Shown here piece after piece: positions 45,212-54,303 of a DNA stretch of 64,000 nucleotides. The position numbers and the translations under genes were made by a program. Each line of letters opens with the position of its first letter. The first letter of the stretch is position 1. The DNA is from Variovorax sp. UMC13 (GTDB taxonomy: Bacteria > Pseudomonadota > Gammaproteobacteria > Burkholderiales > Burkholderiaceae_C), in the NCBI RefSeq assembly GCF_014170375.1, contig NZ_LZZW01000032.1, positions 1 to 64,000 on the forward strand. The letters run 5' to 3'. Under the pieces are notes generated by a model. That model saw nothing but the letters and a program-made list of their open reading frames with translations. It did not search any database and was not told the origin of the DNA.

Positions 45212-45553
45212 ATGACCGCATCCCTCTCACGCCGCCTCGCCGCCACCGCCTTCGTCACGCTCGCCGCCCTGGGCGCGGGCATGGCCTCGGCCGAGACGAC
45301 CGACGGTTCGGACTTTCATCCGCTGCTGATGAATTCGCCGGTCAATGCACAGGTGCAGGCCGATGCCATCGCCGCCACCCACCCCGCGGGCACCGAATCG
45401 ATCGGGCAATCGACCGCCATGCCGATGCCGACGTCGAACGTGTCCCCCGACGAGGTCTACCGCGGCGCCGTGCAGGCGAGCCACCCGACCGGCACCGAGT
45501 CGATCGGCCAGTCGACCGCGATGCCGCGCGTGCAGTCGGCCACGGGCAGCTGA
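45212..45553 (+). CDS. Small exported protein with a duplicated HPxGTESIGQSTAMP motif
   Basis: A 113-residue protein with a signal peptide ending MASAET. The mature protein holds the unit ATHPAGTESIGQSTAMP near 59-75 and ASHPTGTESIGQSTAMP near 88-104. There are no Cys and no membrane segment. CAGGAGACCACC sits before the ATG. Its promoter has a direct-repeat box like that of the adjoining two-component operon, so it is probably a target of that system. No family recognised beyond a loose likeness to short DUF4148-type periplasmic proteins. Confidence 0.75.
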   Translation: MTASLSRRLAATAFVTLAALGAGMASAETTDGSDFHPLLMNSPVNAQVQADAIAATHPAGTESIGQSTAMPMPTSNVSPDEVYRGAVQASHPTGTESIGQSTAMPRVQSATGS

Positions 45554-45566
45554 GCCGCCCGAGGGC

Positions 45567-46265
45567 TCACTCGTCCTTGAGCAGCACGTTGTAGATCAGC
45601 GCGCCGATCACGGCACCAGCGATCGGCGCCACCCAGAACAGCCACAGCTCGGACACGGCGTACGACGGGCCGAACAGCGCCGGGCCGGTGCTGCGCGCCG
45701 GATTGACCGAGGTGTTGGTCACCGGGATCGAGATCAGGTGGATCAGCGTCAGGCACAGGCCGATCGCCAGGCCGCCGAAGCCGGCAGCCGCGCGCTTGGC
45801 CGTGGCGCCCAGGATCACGATCAGGAAGATCGCGGTGAGCACCACCTCGGTGATCAGCGCCGCCACCATGTTGAACTTGCCCGGCGAATGCTCGCCGTAG
45901 CCGTTGGTCGCGAAGCCGCCGAGCTCGGCACCGGGCCGGCCGGTGGCGATCAGGTACAGCACGCCGGCCGCCACGATCGCGCCCAGCACCTGCGCGATCA
46001 CGTAGCCCGCCAGCTCCGAGGCTCTGAAGCGCCCGCCGACCACCAGGCCGACCGACACCGCGGGGTTGAAGTGGCCACCCGAGATCGGGCCCAGTGCATA
46101 GGCGCCGGTCACCACCGTGAGGCCAAAGGCCAGCGCGACCCCGGCGAAGCCGATGCCCAGCTCGGGAAAGGCCGCCGCGAGCACGGCGCTGCCGCAGCCG
46201 CCGAAGGTGAGCCAGAAGGTGCCGATGAACTCGGCCGACCACTTCTTGAAGGTGCTGTGTTCCAT
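45567..46265 (-). CDS. aqpZ: Aquaporin Z
   Basis: A 232-residue MIP-family channel with six membrane helices and both NPA motifs (GGHFNPAVS and [10 protein letters not shown]). Family and length match Aqp[15 protein letters not shown] near the start and the Thr-Ser before the second NPA fit a water rather than a glycerol channel. It conducts water rapidly across the inner membrane. The 185-nt gap upstream (46266-46450) is relatively AT-rich, and I infer its promoter lies there. Confidence 0.95.
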   Translation of the reverse strand: MEHSTFKKWSAEFIGTFWLTFGGCGSAVLAAAFPELGIGFAGVALAFGLTVVTGAYALGPISGGHFNPAVSVGLVVGGRFRASELAGYVIAQVLGAIVAAGVLYLIATGRPGAELGGFATNGYGEHSPGKFNMVAALITEVVLTAIFLIVILGATAKRAAAGFGGLAIGLCLTLIHLISIPVTNTSVNPARSTGPALFGPSYAVSELWLFWVAPIAGAVIGALIYNVLLKDE

Positions 46266-46450
46266 TTTTTTAACCCCGTTTTCGCTGTTGTTGAACCAAT
46301 GCGGGAAGGGCCTCCGCCCCGGCGCGGGCGGATTCTAGGAACGAAATGTAAGCTTTATTGGTTAACTTTTGTCACCGCGCTGGCATCTGTTCACAGATCG
46401 GCGGGCTTTGTGGCGGACCGCTCGGCAACGGTGAGGAACCGTCATGAAGC

Positions 46451-47449
46451 TCAGTACGTGATGGTCGCTGTGACCGTGTCGCTGTAGATGCCGGCTGGCA
46501 CGTTCTGGCCGGAGGGGACCCGTCCGTAGACCGTGCGCGTGTCGACCGCGCCGGTCCCGCTGCCGGTCAGCGTATCGCCTGTGCTCTGGCCCCAGGGGAG
46601 GCTGCGGTTGGTGTCGTGGTACAGGCCGTAGCGCACATACGAATCGGTGCCGTCGATGCGCATGCGGCGGGTGCCGCTGTCGAAGTACTTCCCATTGTCC
46701 AGGCTCAATGTCCAGGGCGTTCCGCCGCGGCACTGCATGCTCAGCGTGGTGGTGTTGTCGTACACCGCCGCGATCGGGCCGGGGTGACTGCCGAAGTCGA
46801 GGTTCGGCGTCACCTGCAATGCGCAAGTGCGCGGGACCGAGGCCGACACGCTGAAGCCGAAGGGCACGTTGAGGGCACCGCCGTCGCCACCCGTGGTGCA
46901 GGTGTCGGGATACTGTGCGGGAACCACCAGCAAGGGTTCGTCGAAGCGGTAGTCGAGCGCCGTGCTCGCTGTGTAGTCCGCGCTGTAGTTGCCGGCCCAG
47001 GCGGTGGGCTGGGAGGTGGTGGCGGCTTGCACCGTGATGTTCTGGGTCTTGCCCCCGGTCAGCAGCACGTCGTATTCCATGTCGAGCAGCAGGGCGCTCG
47101 GGGTCGCGTCTCGCGTACCCCAGATGAAGGTGCGCGCCGAGTCCTTGTAGATCTGGAATTCGAGCGAATGCGTGCCGCCGTCGGACATCGTGCGCGGCAG
47201 GGGCAGCTTGCCGATGCCCAGGCACATCCGGACCTTCACCCTCGCCAGCACGGTCAGCGAGAGGGTGGTGTCGCAACGCACGCTCAGGGTCGAGGTGGTG
47301 ATGCTCTCGATCGAGGGGTCGGTGATGCTGCCGAAGGCCAGCGGGCCCATGGTGGCGGTGCAGATGGTCGTCGCTTTGGCGGGCGATGGCGCGGCGAGCG
47401 CCACCAGCAGGACCAGCAGCGCGAGCGCGGACAGGGCTGTGCGTCGCAT
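46451..47449 (-). CDS. Spore coat U (SCPU) domain fimbrial protein, two-domain tip-type
   Basis: A 332-residue exported protein with signal peptide (LSALALLVLLVALAAPSPAKA). Two SCPU domains are visible: the first from about 27 (CTATMGPLAFGSI ...) and the second from about 200 (CALQVTPNLDFGSHPGP ... to the final VTATITY). Two-domain members are tip adhesins of archaic (Csu-type) chaperone-usher pili. It starts on the usher stop (TGATG) and is the last gene of the four-gene operon. Confidence 0.9.
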   Translation of the reverse strand: MRRTALSALALLVLLVALAAPSPAKATTICTATMGPLAFGSITDPSIESITTSTLSVRCDTTLSLTVLARVKVRMCLGIGKLPLPRTMSDGGTHSLEFQIYKDSARTFIWGTRDATPSALLLDMEYDVLLTGGKTQNITVQAATTSQPTAWAGNYSADYTASTALDYRFDEPLLVVPAQYPDTCTTGGDGGALNVPFGFSVSASVPRTCALQVTPNLDFGSHPGPIAAVYDNTTTLSMQCRGGTPWTLSLDNGKYFDSGTRRMRIDGTDSYVRYGLYHDTNRSLPWGQSTGDTLTGSGTGAVDTRTVYGRVPSGQNVPAGIYSDTVTATITY

Positions 47450-49809
47450 CAGGGCTTCACCTCCGTCAGGCAGCTCAGGGGGCCGATCCGCTGGATGCCG
47501 TCGGCGGTCGGCGGCAGCTCGAAGCGGAGTTCGCAGGCGGCGCCACCCTCGGGCAACCGGATCCGCAGCCGATTGAGCGTCTGGAGATCGTCCAGGTACA
47601 ACTCGCCGTCGTAGCCGACGATGGCCTGTGTCGACGGTGCCCCTTCGCCGAGGGCCGTGGCCCGGCTGCCCATCGGCAGGGGCCGGCCCCCTGCGTCGTG
47701 AACCACCAGCAGGGCCGCGCGCACGGGATGCAGCGCGAAATGCACCAGCGCGCCTGCGCGGTCGCTGGGGGTGACGTTCTGTTCGGTCTCGCGCACGCGC
47801 ACGTTGGCCGGCAGGTCCATCGGGTCGATGCCGATCCGGTTGTACTGCCAGGCATTGAGCCGCGTCACGAGCAGCCGGCCATCGGCGTCGGTGTTGCCGA
47901 CCAGGCGGTTTTCCAGTTTCACCGGCACGCCGACCAGCCCGTCGGTGCTGACCACCGCGAATCCGTCGCTGATGTCGCGGGTGGCGAACAGGCCGCCGTT
48001 CATCAGGACCAGTGCGCCACTCGCGCTCGCGTAGCCGTAGCTGCTGCCCGCGAAGCTGGCGGCGCCCACGCCAAGGCGGCCGTAGCGATTCAGCCAGCTG
48101 GCCTCGGCCTGGCCGCCAGGCTGCCCCGCGTCGTTGCGCAGTTGTGTTCGCCAGCCGACGCCGCCGTCGCCCTGCACCGGGCTCGACACGTCGACGCTGC
48201 TGCCGGTCCGGCCATAGGCGCGCTGCAGGGCGGCGCTGGCGTACAGGCCGTCGTCGAGGCGCCAACTGGCGCCGAAGAAGACCGCCAGGCTCCGACGGTC
48301 GTTCAGCTGCCGGGTCAGCGAGGCGCTGAGCGAAAGTCGGTTGCCGAGCTGGCGCGACCACGACACGCTTGCATAGCGTGCATCGTCGCCCTGCGGGTAG
48401 GCCAGCCGCACGTAGCTCAATGCCAGGCTGCCGATCGGCGCCAGGTCCAGGCCGGCGCTGGCGCGCTCGCTCAGGCGGGCCGGCGGCTGGCTGTAGCGCG
48501 AGGCGATGTCGCGGTACTCGCCTTGCGTGCGCTGCGTGTGCAGGTCGACGAACAGGCTGCGGCGGGTCCACTGGTAGCCCAGCGCCCACTGACGCCCGCT
48601 GTCGGCGTCCAGCGCGCCATGGGCGACCGAGGCCCGCAGCACGCCGGCCGTGCCTTCGGCGCCCAGCAGCCAGAGGCCGCCGACGCCGCCGTTGCGCACG
48701 CCGGCACCGCCCTCGGCATGCGCCTCGAGCGTGACGCGCTCGTTCCAGCCATGGCGCAGGCTGCTGCTCAGGACCGTCGCGCTGTCGTAGGAGAAGGACT
48801 TCTGGCCGTAGTCGAGGCGCACCCGGCCCAGCGACGCCGACCAGTCGTTCAGCCCCGCGGCCAGCAGCTGCTGCGTGCCGTAGAAGGGCAGGGTCAGCGT
48901 GCGCGTGCGGCCGAAGGCGTCGCTGATCACGACCTGGGCCTGGCCGGCGCCCGTGATGCCCGGGCGGCTGTCGATCGCGAACGGCCCGGGCGGCACCTGG
49001 CCGCTGTACTGCTTGAGGCCGTTGACGAAGAGCTCGACCGTCGAGGGCACCGCCACCTCGCCGTAGAAGGCCGGCTGGGGCGTGGTCGCGCGATAGGGCT
49101 GCAGGCTGAAGTCGCTGCCGATGCGCACGCCGCCCATGCGCAGCGCGCGGCTCCAGTCGAGCGCGCCGCTCACGCTGTCGCCGAGCTGCAGCGTCAGCAG
49201 GCGCTCGGGCCAGGCGAACTGCCACTGGGTGTCGAGCCGCACGGATTGGCTGTGCCAGGTATCGCCGCCCGGGCCCTCCGCGCGCAGCACGCGGTTGAGC
49301 ATCCTCTGGCTCACGATGCCGGCGCCGAAGCCGAACAGGCGCGTCTCGTGGGCCGCGTTCCACTGACTGCCGCCGCGGCCCTGCGAGGCGTAGAGGTCGT
49401 AGTTGAAAAGCGCGCCGGGCGCCTCGGGGCTCAATGTCGGCGTGCTGCTGCGCCGGGCGTCGAGCCGGGTCGTGGGCAGCGACAGCAAGGCGATCGGCGC
49501 CTGCAAGGCCACACGCTGAAGACGGCTGTCGAAGGCGATGTCGAGACCCTGCAGCTCGCTCAGTGCGAGCAGCCGGTCGGCCGGCTGCCCGTCCAGTACA
49601 AAGCCGAGCTCGCGCAGGGTGCCCACGGTGGCGTGAAGTTGGCCGTCACGCAGCACGAAAGGCTGCAACTCTGTGACGGCGCGCTGGTTGAGCGTGACTT
49701 CCAGGTAGAGCGCGAGCCCGGCTTCCGGCCCCGCCACCGGGGCTGCCGCAACGCAGCGCATGCACAGCCCCACCAGCACGGCGGCGACGGCGGCGTGCTG
49801 GAAGCCCAT
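47449..49809 (-). CDS. Fimbrial outer-membrane usher (Csu-type)
   Basis: A 786-residue usher with a signal peptide, an N-terminal chaperone-binding region, a 24-strand beta barrel (GVRIGSDFSLQPYRATTPQPAF, then VELFVNGLKQYSGQVPPGPF opens the plug region) and C-terminal domains ending in a CELRF...CLTEV pair. It secretes and assembles pilus subunits. Its start lies 11 nt after the chaperone stop. Length matches archaic ushers. Confidence 0.94.
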   Translation of the reverse strand: MGFQHAAVAAVLVGLCMRCVAAAPVAGPEAGLALYLEVTLNQRAVTELQPFVLRDGQLHATVGTLRELGFVLDGQPADRLLALSELQGLDIAFDSRLQRVALQAPIALLSLPTTRLDARRSSTPTLSPEAPGALFNYDLYASQGRGGSQWNAAHETRLFGFGAGIVSQRMLNRVLRAEGPGGDTWHSQSVRLDTQWQFAWPERLLTLQLGDSVSGALDWSRALRMGGVRIGSDFSLQPYRATTPQPAFYGEVAVPSTVELFVNGLKQYSGQVPPGPFAIDSRPGITGAGQAQVVISDAFGRTRTLTLPFYGTQQLLAAGLNDWSASLGRVRLDYGQKSFSYDSATVLSSSLRHGWNERVTLEAHAEGGAGVRNGGVGGLWLLGAEGTAGVLRASVAHGALDADSGRQWALGYQWTRRSLFVDLHTQRTQGEYRDIASRYSQPPARLSERASAGLDLAPIGSLALSYVRLAYPQGDDARYASVSWSRQLGNRLSLSASLTRQLNDRRSLAVFFGASWRLDDGLYASAALQRAYGRTGSSVDVSSPVQGDGGVGWRTQLRNDAGQPGGQAEASWLNRYGRLGVGAASFAGSSYGYASASGALVLMNGGLFATRDISDGFAVVSTDGLVGVPVKLENRLVGNTDADGRLLVTRLNAWQYNRIGIDPMDLPANVRVRETEQNVTPSDRAGALVHFALHPVRAALLVVHDAGGRPLPMGSRATALGEGAPSTQAIVGYDGELYLDDLQTLNRLRIRLPEGGAACELRFELPPTADGIQRIGPLSCLTEVKP

Positions 49810-49820
49810 GCGTGGCTGCG

Positions 49821-50621
49821 TCAGCGCGGGCCATGGGCCTGCGGCAGCGTGGCGTCGGACGGCAGCAAGGCGCTTTCTTCCATGGCGCCGTTGATCCGCG
49901 CCTTGAAAGTGCCTCGGCGCGCGGCCTCGGCCCCGCCCGGGGCGGACACTGGCCAGCGCTTGACCCCGCCTGGAAGCACATAGCCCACCAGCCCCTGGCG
50001 CAGCACCAGGCGCTTGCCGGCGGCGTCGATGAACACGAGGTCGGCGAGTTGAACGTGGCCGCTGCCCCGGTTCTCGAGTTGGAGCTGCGTCTGGCCGCCG
50101 TCGTCGACCAGCGTCGCGGTCAGCGCGGCCATGGGCGGCGGCGGCGTGGCACGGTCGGCGTCGGACAGCGGCCGCAGAAAGATCGGCAGCGAATAGCGCA
50201 GCACGAAATCGAGCCCGGGCCGTGGTGGCGTGTCGGCGGCGACCGGCACCGGCAACTCGTCGACGATCACGCGGTAGCTGGCTTCAATGCTGTCCGGTGG
50301 CGGACCGAGGCGGATCACCCGCACCAGTTGCCGCTCGCCCGCGCCCACCTGCAACATCGGCGGACTGAGGGTCAGGTCACGCGTCGGCTCGAGCCGGTCT
50401 TCGCCCTCGACCTGGGTCCAGCGGTAGATCCGGACTTGGGCCTGCAGCGGCGCGTCGCCGTTGTTGCTCAGCCAGAGGCCGTCGGCGTTCTGGCGCGGCG
50501 GGAGGGTGAGCGTGACCGGTGCCACCTGCAGGCTGGCGGCATGGCCGGGGTCGACCACCAGCGCGAGGCCGCACAGGGCGAGCCGGGACAGCGTCCGCGC
50601 GGTGGTCGGGTGCAGCGTCAT
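49821..50621 (-). CDS. Periplasmic fimbrial chaperone (Csu-type)
   Basis: A 266-residue PapD-like chaperone with signal peptide (LSRLALCGLALVVDPGHA). It shows LTLPPRQNADGLWLSNNGDAP, the WTQVEGEDRL loop, a LPIFLRPL G1 strand with alternating hydrophobics and a conserved Arg in ERQLVRVIRLG. It complements SCPU subunits through donor-strand-type pairing. Lies 30 nt after the major subunit gene. Confidence 0.92.
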   Translation of the reverse strand: MTLHPTTARTLSRLALCGLALVVDPGHAASLQVAPVTLTLPPRQNADGLWLSNNGDAPLQAQVRIYRWTQVEGEDRLEPTRDLTLSPPMLQVGAGERQLVRVIRLGPPPDSIEASYRVIVDELPVPVAADTPPRPGLDFVLRYSLPIFLRPLSDADRATPPPPMAALTATLVDDGGQTQLQLENRGSGHVQLADLVFIDAAGKRLVLRQGLVGYVLPGGVKRWPVSAPGGAEAARRGTFKARINGAMEESALLPSDATLPQAHGPR

Positions 50622-50651
50622 GACGGCCGGGCCCTCATGCCTTGGCGAGGG

Positions 50652-51146
50652 TCAATAGGTGACGGTCGCCACGATGACGTCCTTGTAGCTGTCGGCCGGG
50701 AAGTTGGCGCTCGGCACCCGGCCGTAGACCGTGATCGCCTGTTCGGTGCCGAGGCCGGAGGAGCTCAGGGTGTCGGGACTGGCAGCGTCGCCCCAGTTCA
50801 GCGTGCGCCCGCTGTCGCGGTAGAGCGCGTAGGGCACCTCATCGGTGTTGCCGGCCGTGGTGGCCTTCATCTTGCGCGCGGCCGTGGTGGCGCCCGTGCC
50901 GTTGCCGACGCCGAGGCCGATGGTGAAAGGCGTGCCCTTGGTGCAGGTCACGCGCAGGGTGCCGGCGTTCTCGATGTTGGTGGCGGTCGACAGGTTCGAG
51001 CCGAAGTCCACGTCGCTGGCGGCGGTCGTGAAGTTGCAGGCCTTGGTGATGGTCAGCAGCACGTTGAAGCTGGTGGTCTTCGTGTCCGCGATGGCCGTGG
51101 AAACGGCACTCAGGGCGACAAGGACGGCAAGCGTGAGTTTGAGCAT
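50652..51146 (-). CDS. Spore coat U (SCPU) domain major fimbrial subunit
   Basis: A 164-residue exported subunit: signal peptide ending in AIAD, then one SCPU domain (FNVLLTITKACNFTTAASDVDFGSN ... AITVYGRVPSANFPADSYKD ... VIVATVTY) with two Cys that form the usual disulfide. It should polymerise into the pilus shaft. The ATG at 51146 gives MLKLTLAVLVALSAVSTA; an upstream in-frame codon at 51188 lacks a signal sequence. First gene of the archaic pilus operon. Confidence 0.92.
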   Translation of the reverse strand: MLKLTLAVLVALSAVSTAIADTKTTSFNVLLTITKACNFTTAASDVDFGSNLSTATNIENAGTLRVTCTKGTPFTIGLGVGNGTGATTAARKMKATTAGNTDEVPYALYRDSGRTLNWGDAASPDTLSSSGLGTEQAITVYGRVPSANFPADSYKDVIVATVTY

Positions 51147-51485
51147 GGTGTGTTCCCGAACGGTTGAAGAAAACGGATACCGACACACCGGAGGCGTTGA
51201 GGCGCGTCATCCAGTGCTTGCCCAAATGCTAGGTGGGCAGCGAATCCAGCGGACAACTCAAAAGAACATGTAAGTGATTGAAACGTTAATTTCGCACCAA
51301 GTAGGGATGGCTTTCCCTTAGCCGTGGCGCTGAAGAAACGGCAGCCCGAAGGCCCTTTAGGGGCAAAGTATTCATTTCTTTGGTGCAGCGACCCCGAGCT
51401 CCGCTGCATTGAAAATGCAGGCACGGCCGCCACCTTCCGAGACGGGCACTGCGGCCCCTTTCCATTTCCCTAGGCTTTCGAATCC
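51147..51485. other. 339-bp divergent intergenic region between fimbrial operon and htpG
   Basis: No gene is seen. The stretch 51260-51300 is AT-rich and a likely promoter zone for the fimbrial operon. At 51404-51420, 66 nt before htpG, CTGCATT-GAA-AATGCAG is a perfect 7-3-7 inverted repeat. I find no CIRCE element and no convincing sigma-32 promoter. Confidence 0.5.
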
Positions 51486-53531
51486 ATGACCTCCACCGCT
51501 TCCACCAAACTCCCCTTCCAGGCCGAAGTCGCGCAGCTGCTGCACCTGGTCACGCACTCGCTCTACTCGAACAAGGAAATCTTCCTGCGCGAGCTGATCT
51601 CGAACGCTTCGGACGCCTGCGACAAGCTGCGCTTCGAGGGCATCAACGATGCCGCGCTCTATGAAGACGCGCCGAACCTCGAAGTGCGCGTGTCCTTCGA
51701 CAAGGCGGCCCGCACGCTGACCATCGCCGACAACGGCATCGGCCTGTCGAAGCAGGAAGCCATCGACAACCTGGGCACCATCGCCAAGAGCGGTACCAAG
51801 GACTTCATGAGCAAGCTCTCGGGCGACCAGAAGGCCGATGCGCAGCTCATCGGCCAGTTCGGCGTGGGCTTCTACTCGGGCTTCATCGTGGCCGACCGCA
51901 TCACGGTCGAGTCGCGCCGCGCGGGCCTGCCCGCCGACCAGGGCGTGCGCTGGGCCAGCACCGGCGCCGGCGACTTCGAGGTCGACGAGATCAACCGCGC
52001 GCAGCGCGGCACCAGCGTCACGCTGCACCTGCGCGAGGATGCCGAGGACTACCTCAACGCCTGGAAGCTCAAGTCGGTGATCGGCAAGTACTCCGACCAC
52101 ATCTCCCTGCCCATCCTGATGGAGAAGGAGGAGTGGAAGGAAGGCGAGAACGATCAGCCCGGCGACATGGTCAAGACCGGCGAATGGGAGCCGGTCAACA
52201 AGGCCAGCGCGCTGTGGGCGCGTGCCAAGAAGGACATCACGACCGAGGAGTACAGCGAGTTCTACAAGAACATCAGCCACGACTACGAGGCGCCGCTGAC
52301 CTGGAGCCACAACCGCGTCGAAGGCAGCACCGAGTACACGCAGCTGCTCTACATCCCGTCGAAGGCGCCGATGGACCTGTGGAACCGCGACAAGACCGCG
52401 GGCGTGAAGCTCTACGTCAAGCGCGTCTTCATCATGGACGACGCCGAGGCGCTGATGCCCAGCTACCTGCGCTTCGTCAAGGGCGTGATCGACTCGGCCG
52501 ACCTGCCGCTCAACGTGAGCCGCGAGCTGCTGCAGGAAAGCCGCGACGTGAAGGCGATCCGCGAAGGCAGCACCAAGCGCGTGCTGTCGATGCTGGAGGA
52601 CCTGGCGAAGAAGCAGAAGGCCGCAGCCGACAGCGCCGCCGCCAAGATCGACGTGGGCTCGGGCGAGTCGGTGCCGGCACCGGAGCCGACCGAAAGCGAG
52701 GTGACCGACGTGGTCGACAAGACGGTCACGCCCGCGGCCGAGGCCGCGGCGGAGTTCGCCGCCGATGCGGACGCGGGCAAGTACGCGGCCTTCTACGCCG
52801 AGTTCGGCGCGGTGCTCAAGGAAGGCCTGGGCGAGGACCATGCCAACCGCGAGCGCATCGCCAAGCTGCTGCGCTTCGCCTCGACCGCCAGCGACACCGT
52901 GAGCGTGGGCTTCGCCGACTACAAGGCGCGCATGAAGGAAGGCCAGGAGGCGATCTACTACATCACCGCCGATTCGCTGGCCGCCGCCAAGAACAGCCCG
53001 CAGCTCGAGCTGTTCAAGAAGAAGGGCATCGAGGTGCTGCTGATGACCGACCGCGTGGACGAGTGGTCGCTCAACTACCTGCAGGACTTCGACGGCACGC
53101 CGCTGCAGAGCGTGGCCAAGGGCGCGGTCGACCTGGGTTCGCTGCAGGACGAGGCCGAGAAGAAGGCGGCCGAGGAAGCCGCCGAGAGCTTCAAGCCGGT
53201 GCTCGATCGCCTCAAGGAAGCGCTCAAGGACAAGGCCGAGGACGTGCGCATCACCACCCGCCTGGTCGATTCGCCGGCCTGCCTGGTGGTGCAGGACGGC
53301 GGCATGAGCACGCAGCTCGCGCGCATGCTCAAGCAGGCCGGCCAGCCGGCGCCGGAACTCAAGCCGGTGCTCGAAGTCAACGCAGACCATCCGCTGGTCA
53401 GGAAGCTGGGCGAATCGGCCCATTTCGAGGACCTGGCGAACATCCTGTTCGACCAGGCCCTGCTGGCCGAAGGCGGCCTGCCGGCGGACCCGGCGGCCTA
53501 CGTGCGGCGCGTCAACGCGCTGCTGGTCTGA
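51486..53531 (+). CDS. htpG: Molecular chaperone HtpG (Hsp90)
   Basis: A 681-residue bacterial Hsp90. The N-terminal ATPase domain has [39 protein letters not shown] and [15 protein letters not shown]; the middle domain has [14 protein letters not shown]; a C-terminal dimerisation domain ends MLKQAG. It is about 55 residues longer than E. coli HtpG, mainly from an Ala/Glu/Val-rich insertion at about 381-430 in the middle domain. It stands alone. Confidence 0.97.
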   Translation: MTSTASTKLPFQAEVAQLLHLVTHSLYSNKEIFLRELISNASDACDKLRFEGINDAALYEDAPNLEVRVSFDKAARTLTIADNGIGLSKQEAIDNLGTIAKSGTKDFMSKLSGDQKADAQLIGQFGVGFYSGFIVADRITVESRRAGLPADQGVRWASTGAGDFEVDEINRAQRGTSVTLHLREDAEDYLNAWKLKSVIGKYSDHISLPILMEKEEWKEGENDQPGDMVKTGEWEPVNKASALWARAKKDITTEEYSEFYKNISHDYEAPLTWSHNRVEGSTEYTQLLYIPSKAPMDLWNRDKTAGVKLYVKRVFIMDDAEALMPSYLRFVKGVIDSADLPLNVSRELLQESRDVKAIREGSTKRVLSMLEDLAKKQKAAADSAAAKIDVGSGESVPAPEPTESEVTDVVDKTVTPAAEAAAEFAADADAGKYAAFYAEFGAVLKEGLGEDHANRERIAKLLRFASTASDTVSVGFADYKARMKEGQEAIYYITADSLAAAKNSPQLELFKKKGIEVLLMTDRVDEWSLNYLQDFDGTPLQSVAKGAVDLGSLQDEAEKKAAEEAAESFKPVLDRLKEALKDKAEDVRITTRLVDSPACLVVQDGGMSTQLARMLKQAGQPAPELKPVLEVNADHPLVRKLGESAHFEDLANILFDQALLAEGGLPADPAAYVRRVNALLV

Positions 53532-53590
53532 GACACCACGAGGCGGCCGACGGTCGTTTCATCATCACTCGCGAGGGAGCGACCGTCACC

Positions 53591-53974
53591 ATGAAGCCCG
53601 CCACACGTCTTGCCACTTCCGCCGCCGCGCTGCTCGCGGCCACCCTGCTCGCGGGCTGCGCCGGCGGCGTGGGCATCGGCATCCCGCTGGTGCCCGGCCT
53701 CTCGCTCGGCGTCGGCATGGGCTCGGGCGGGCCCAGCGTGGGCCTCGGCACCGGCTGGGGCCCGCTGGGCGCCGGCGTGGGCGTGAACGCGGGCGGACAG
53801 GTCTACGGCAGCGCCGGTGTGGGGGCGAGCACCGGTGTCGGCGGTGGCGCGGCCGTGGGTGCGGGCGTCGGCACCAGCGTGCTGCTGCACGATCCGAACG
53901 CGCCGCCGCGCTTCAATGCGGTGCCGCCGGCCGAGCGCGCGCTCGGTACGCCGGCCCAGCCGATCGCCCCCTGA
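53591..53974 (+). CDS. Gly-rich lipoprotein, unknown function
   Basis: A 127-residue lipoprotein precursor: signal peptide with lipobox LLAGC (Cys22), then a low-complexity Gly/Val domain (VGIGIPLVPGLSLGVGMGSG ... AAVGAGVGTSVLL) and a Pro-rich tail. It probably resides in the outer membrane. Start at 53591 gives MKPATRLATSAA. Located 59 nt after htpG. I do not know a function. Confidence 0.78.
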   Translation: MKPATRLATSAAALLAATLLAGCAGGVGIGIPLVPGLSLGVGMGSGGPSVGLGTGWGPLGAGVGVNAGGQVYGSAGVGASTGVGGGAAVGAGVGTSVLLHDPNAPPRFNAVPPAERALGTPAQPIAP

Positions 53975-54037
53975 GGTCCGCCACGTCTCTTTCGCGCATA
54001 GTCACGGTTCCCACTTCATCTCATCCAAGGAAGAACC

Positions 54038-54253
54038 ATGCCTCTGATCCGCGTCGAACTCTTCGAAGGCCGCACCGTCGAGCAGAAGCGGGCCCTCGCG
54101 GCCGCGCTCACCGAAGCCACCATGAAGACGCTCGGCAGCCCCGCCGATGCGGTCGACGTCATGTTCTTCGACGTGCCCAGGCACAACTGGGCCAGCGCCG
54201 GCGTCCTGTCCAGCGACAAGGCGGGCGCGCCGCCGGTGCCGTCCGCGTCCTGA
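54038..54253 (+). CDS. 4-Oxalocrotonate tautomerase family protein
   Basis: A 71-residue protein beginning M-PLIRVELFEGRT, so Met removal exposes the catalytic Pro1 of the tautomerase superfamily. VEQKRALAAALTEATMKTLG is the usual helix, and DVMFFDVPRHNWASAG the second strand region. It ketonises 2-hydroxymuconate-type enols in meta-cleavage pathways. It lies near, but convergent with, the catabolic cluster starting at 54304. AAGGAAGAACC lies before the ATG. Confidence 0.85.
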   Translation: MPLIRVELFEGRTVEQKRALAAALTEATMKTLGSPADAVDVMFFDVPRHNWASAGVLSSDKAGAPPVPSAS

Positions 54254-54303
54254 CGATGGGCGAGAACGTCCGCATCGTGGACGTCTGAAGGGTTTCCCCG
54301 ATT

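Noticed and set aside
53550-53588. 8-bp inverted repeat GACGGTCG...CGACCGTC between htpG and the lipoprotein gene
   Set aside because: The loop is 23 nt, there is no T run and it abuts the next gene's start, so it is not a convincing terminator.
54256-54288. Ten-codon ORF (MGENVRIVDV) just after the tautomerase gene
   Set aside because: Too short and without a ribosome site; possibly a relic, but nothing supports a gene.
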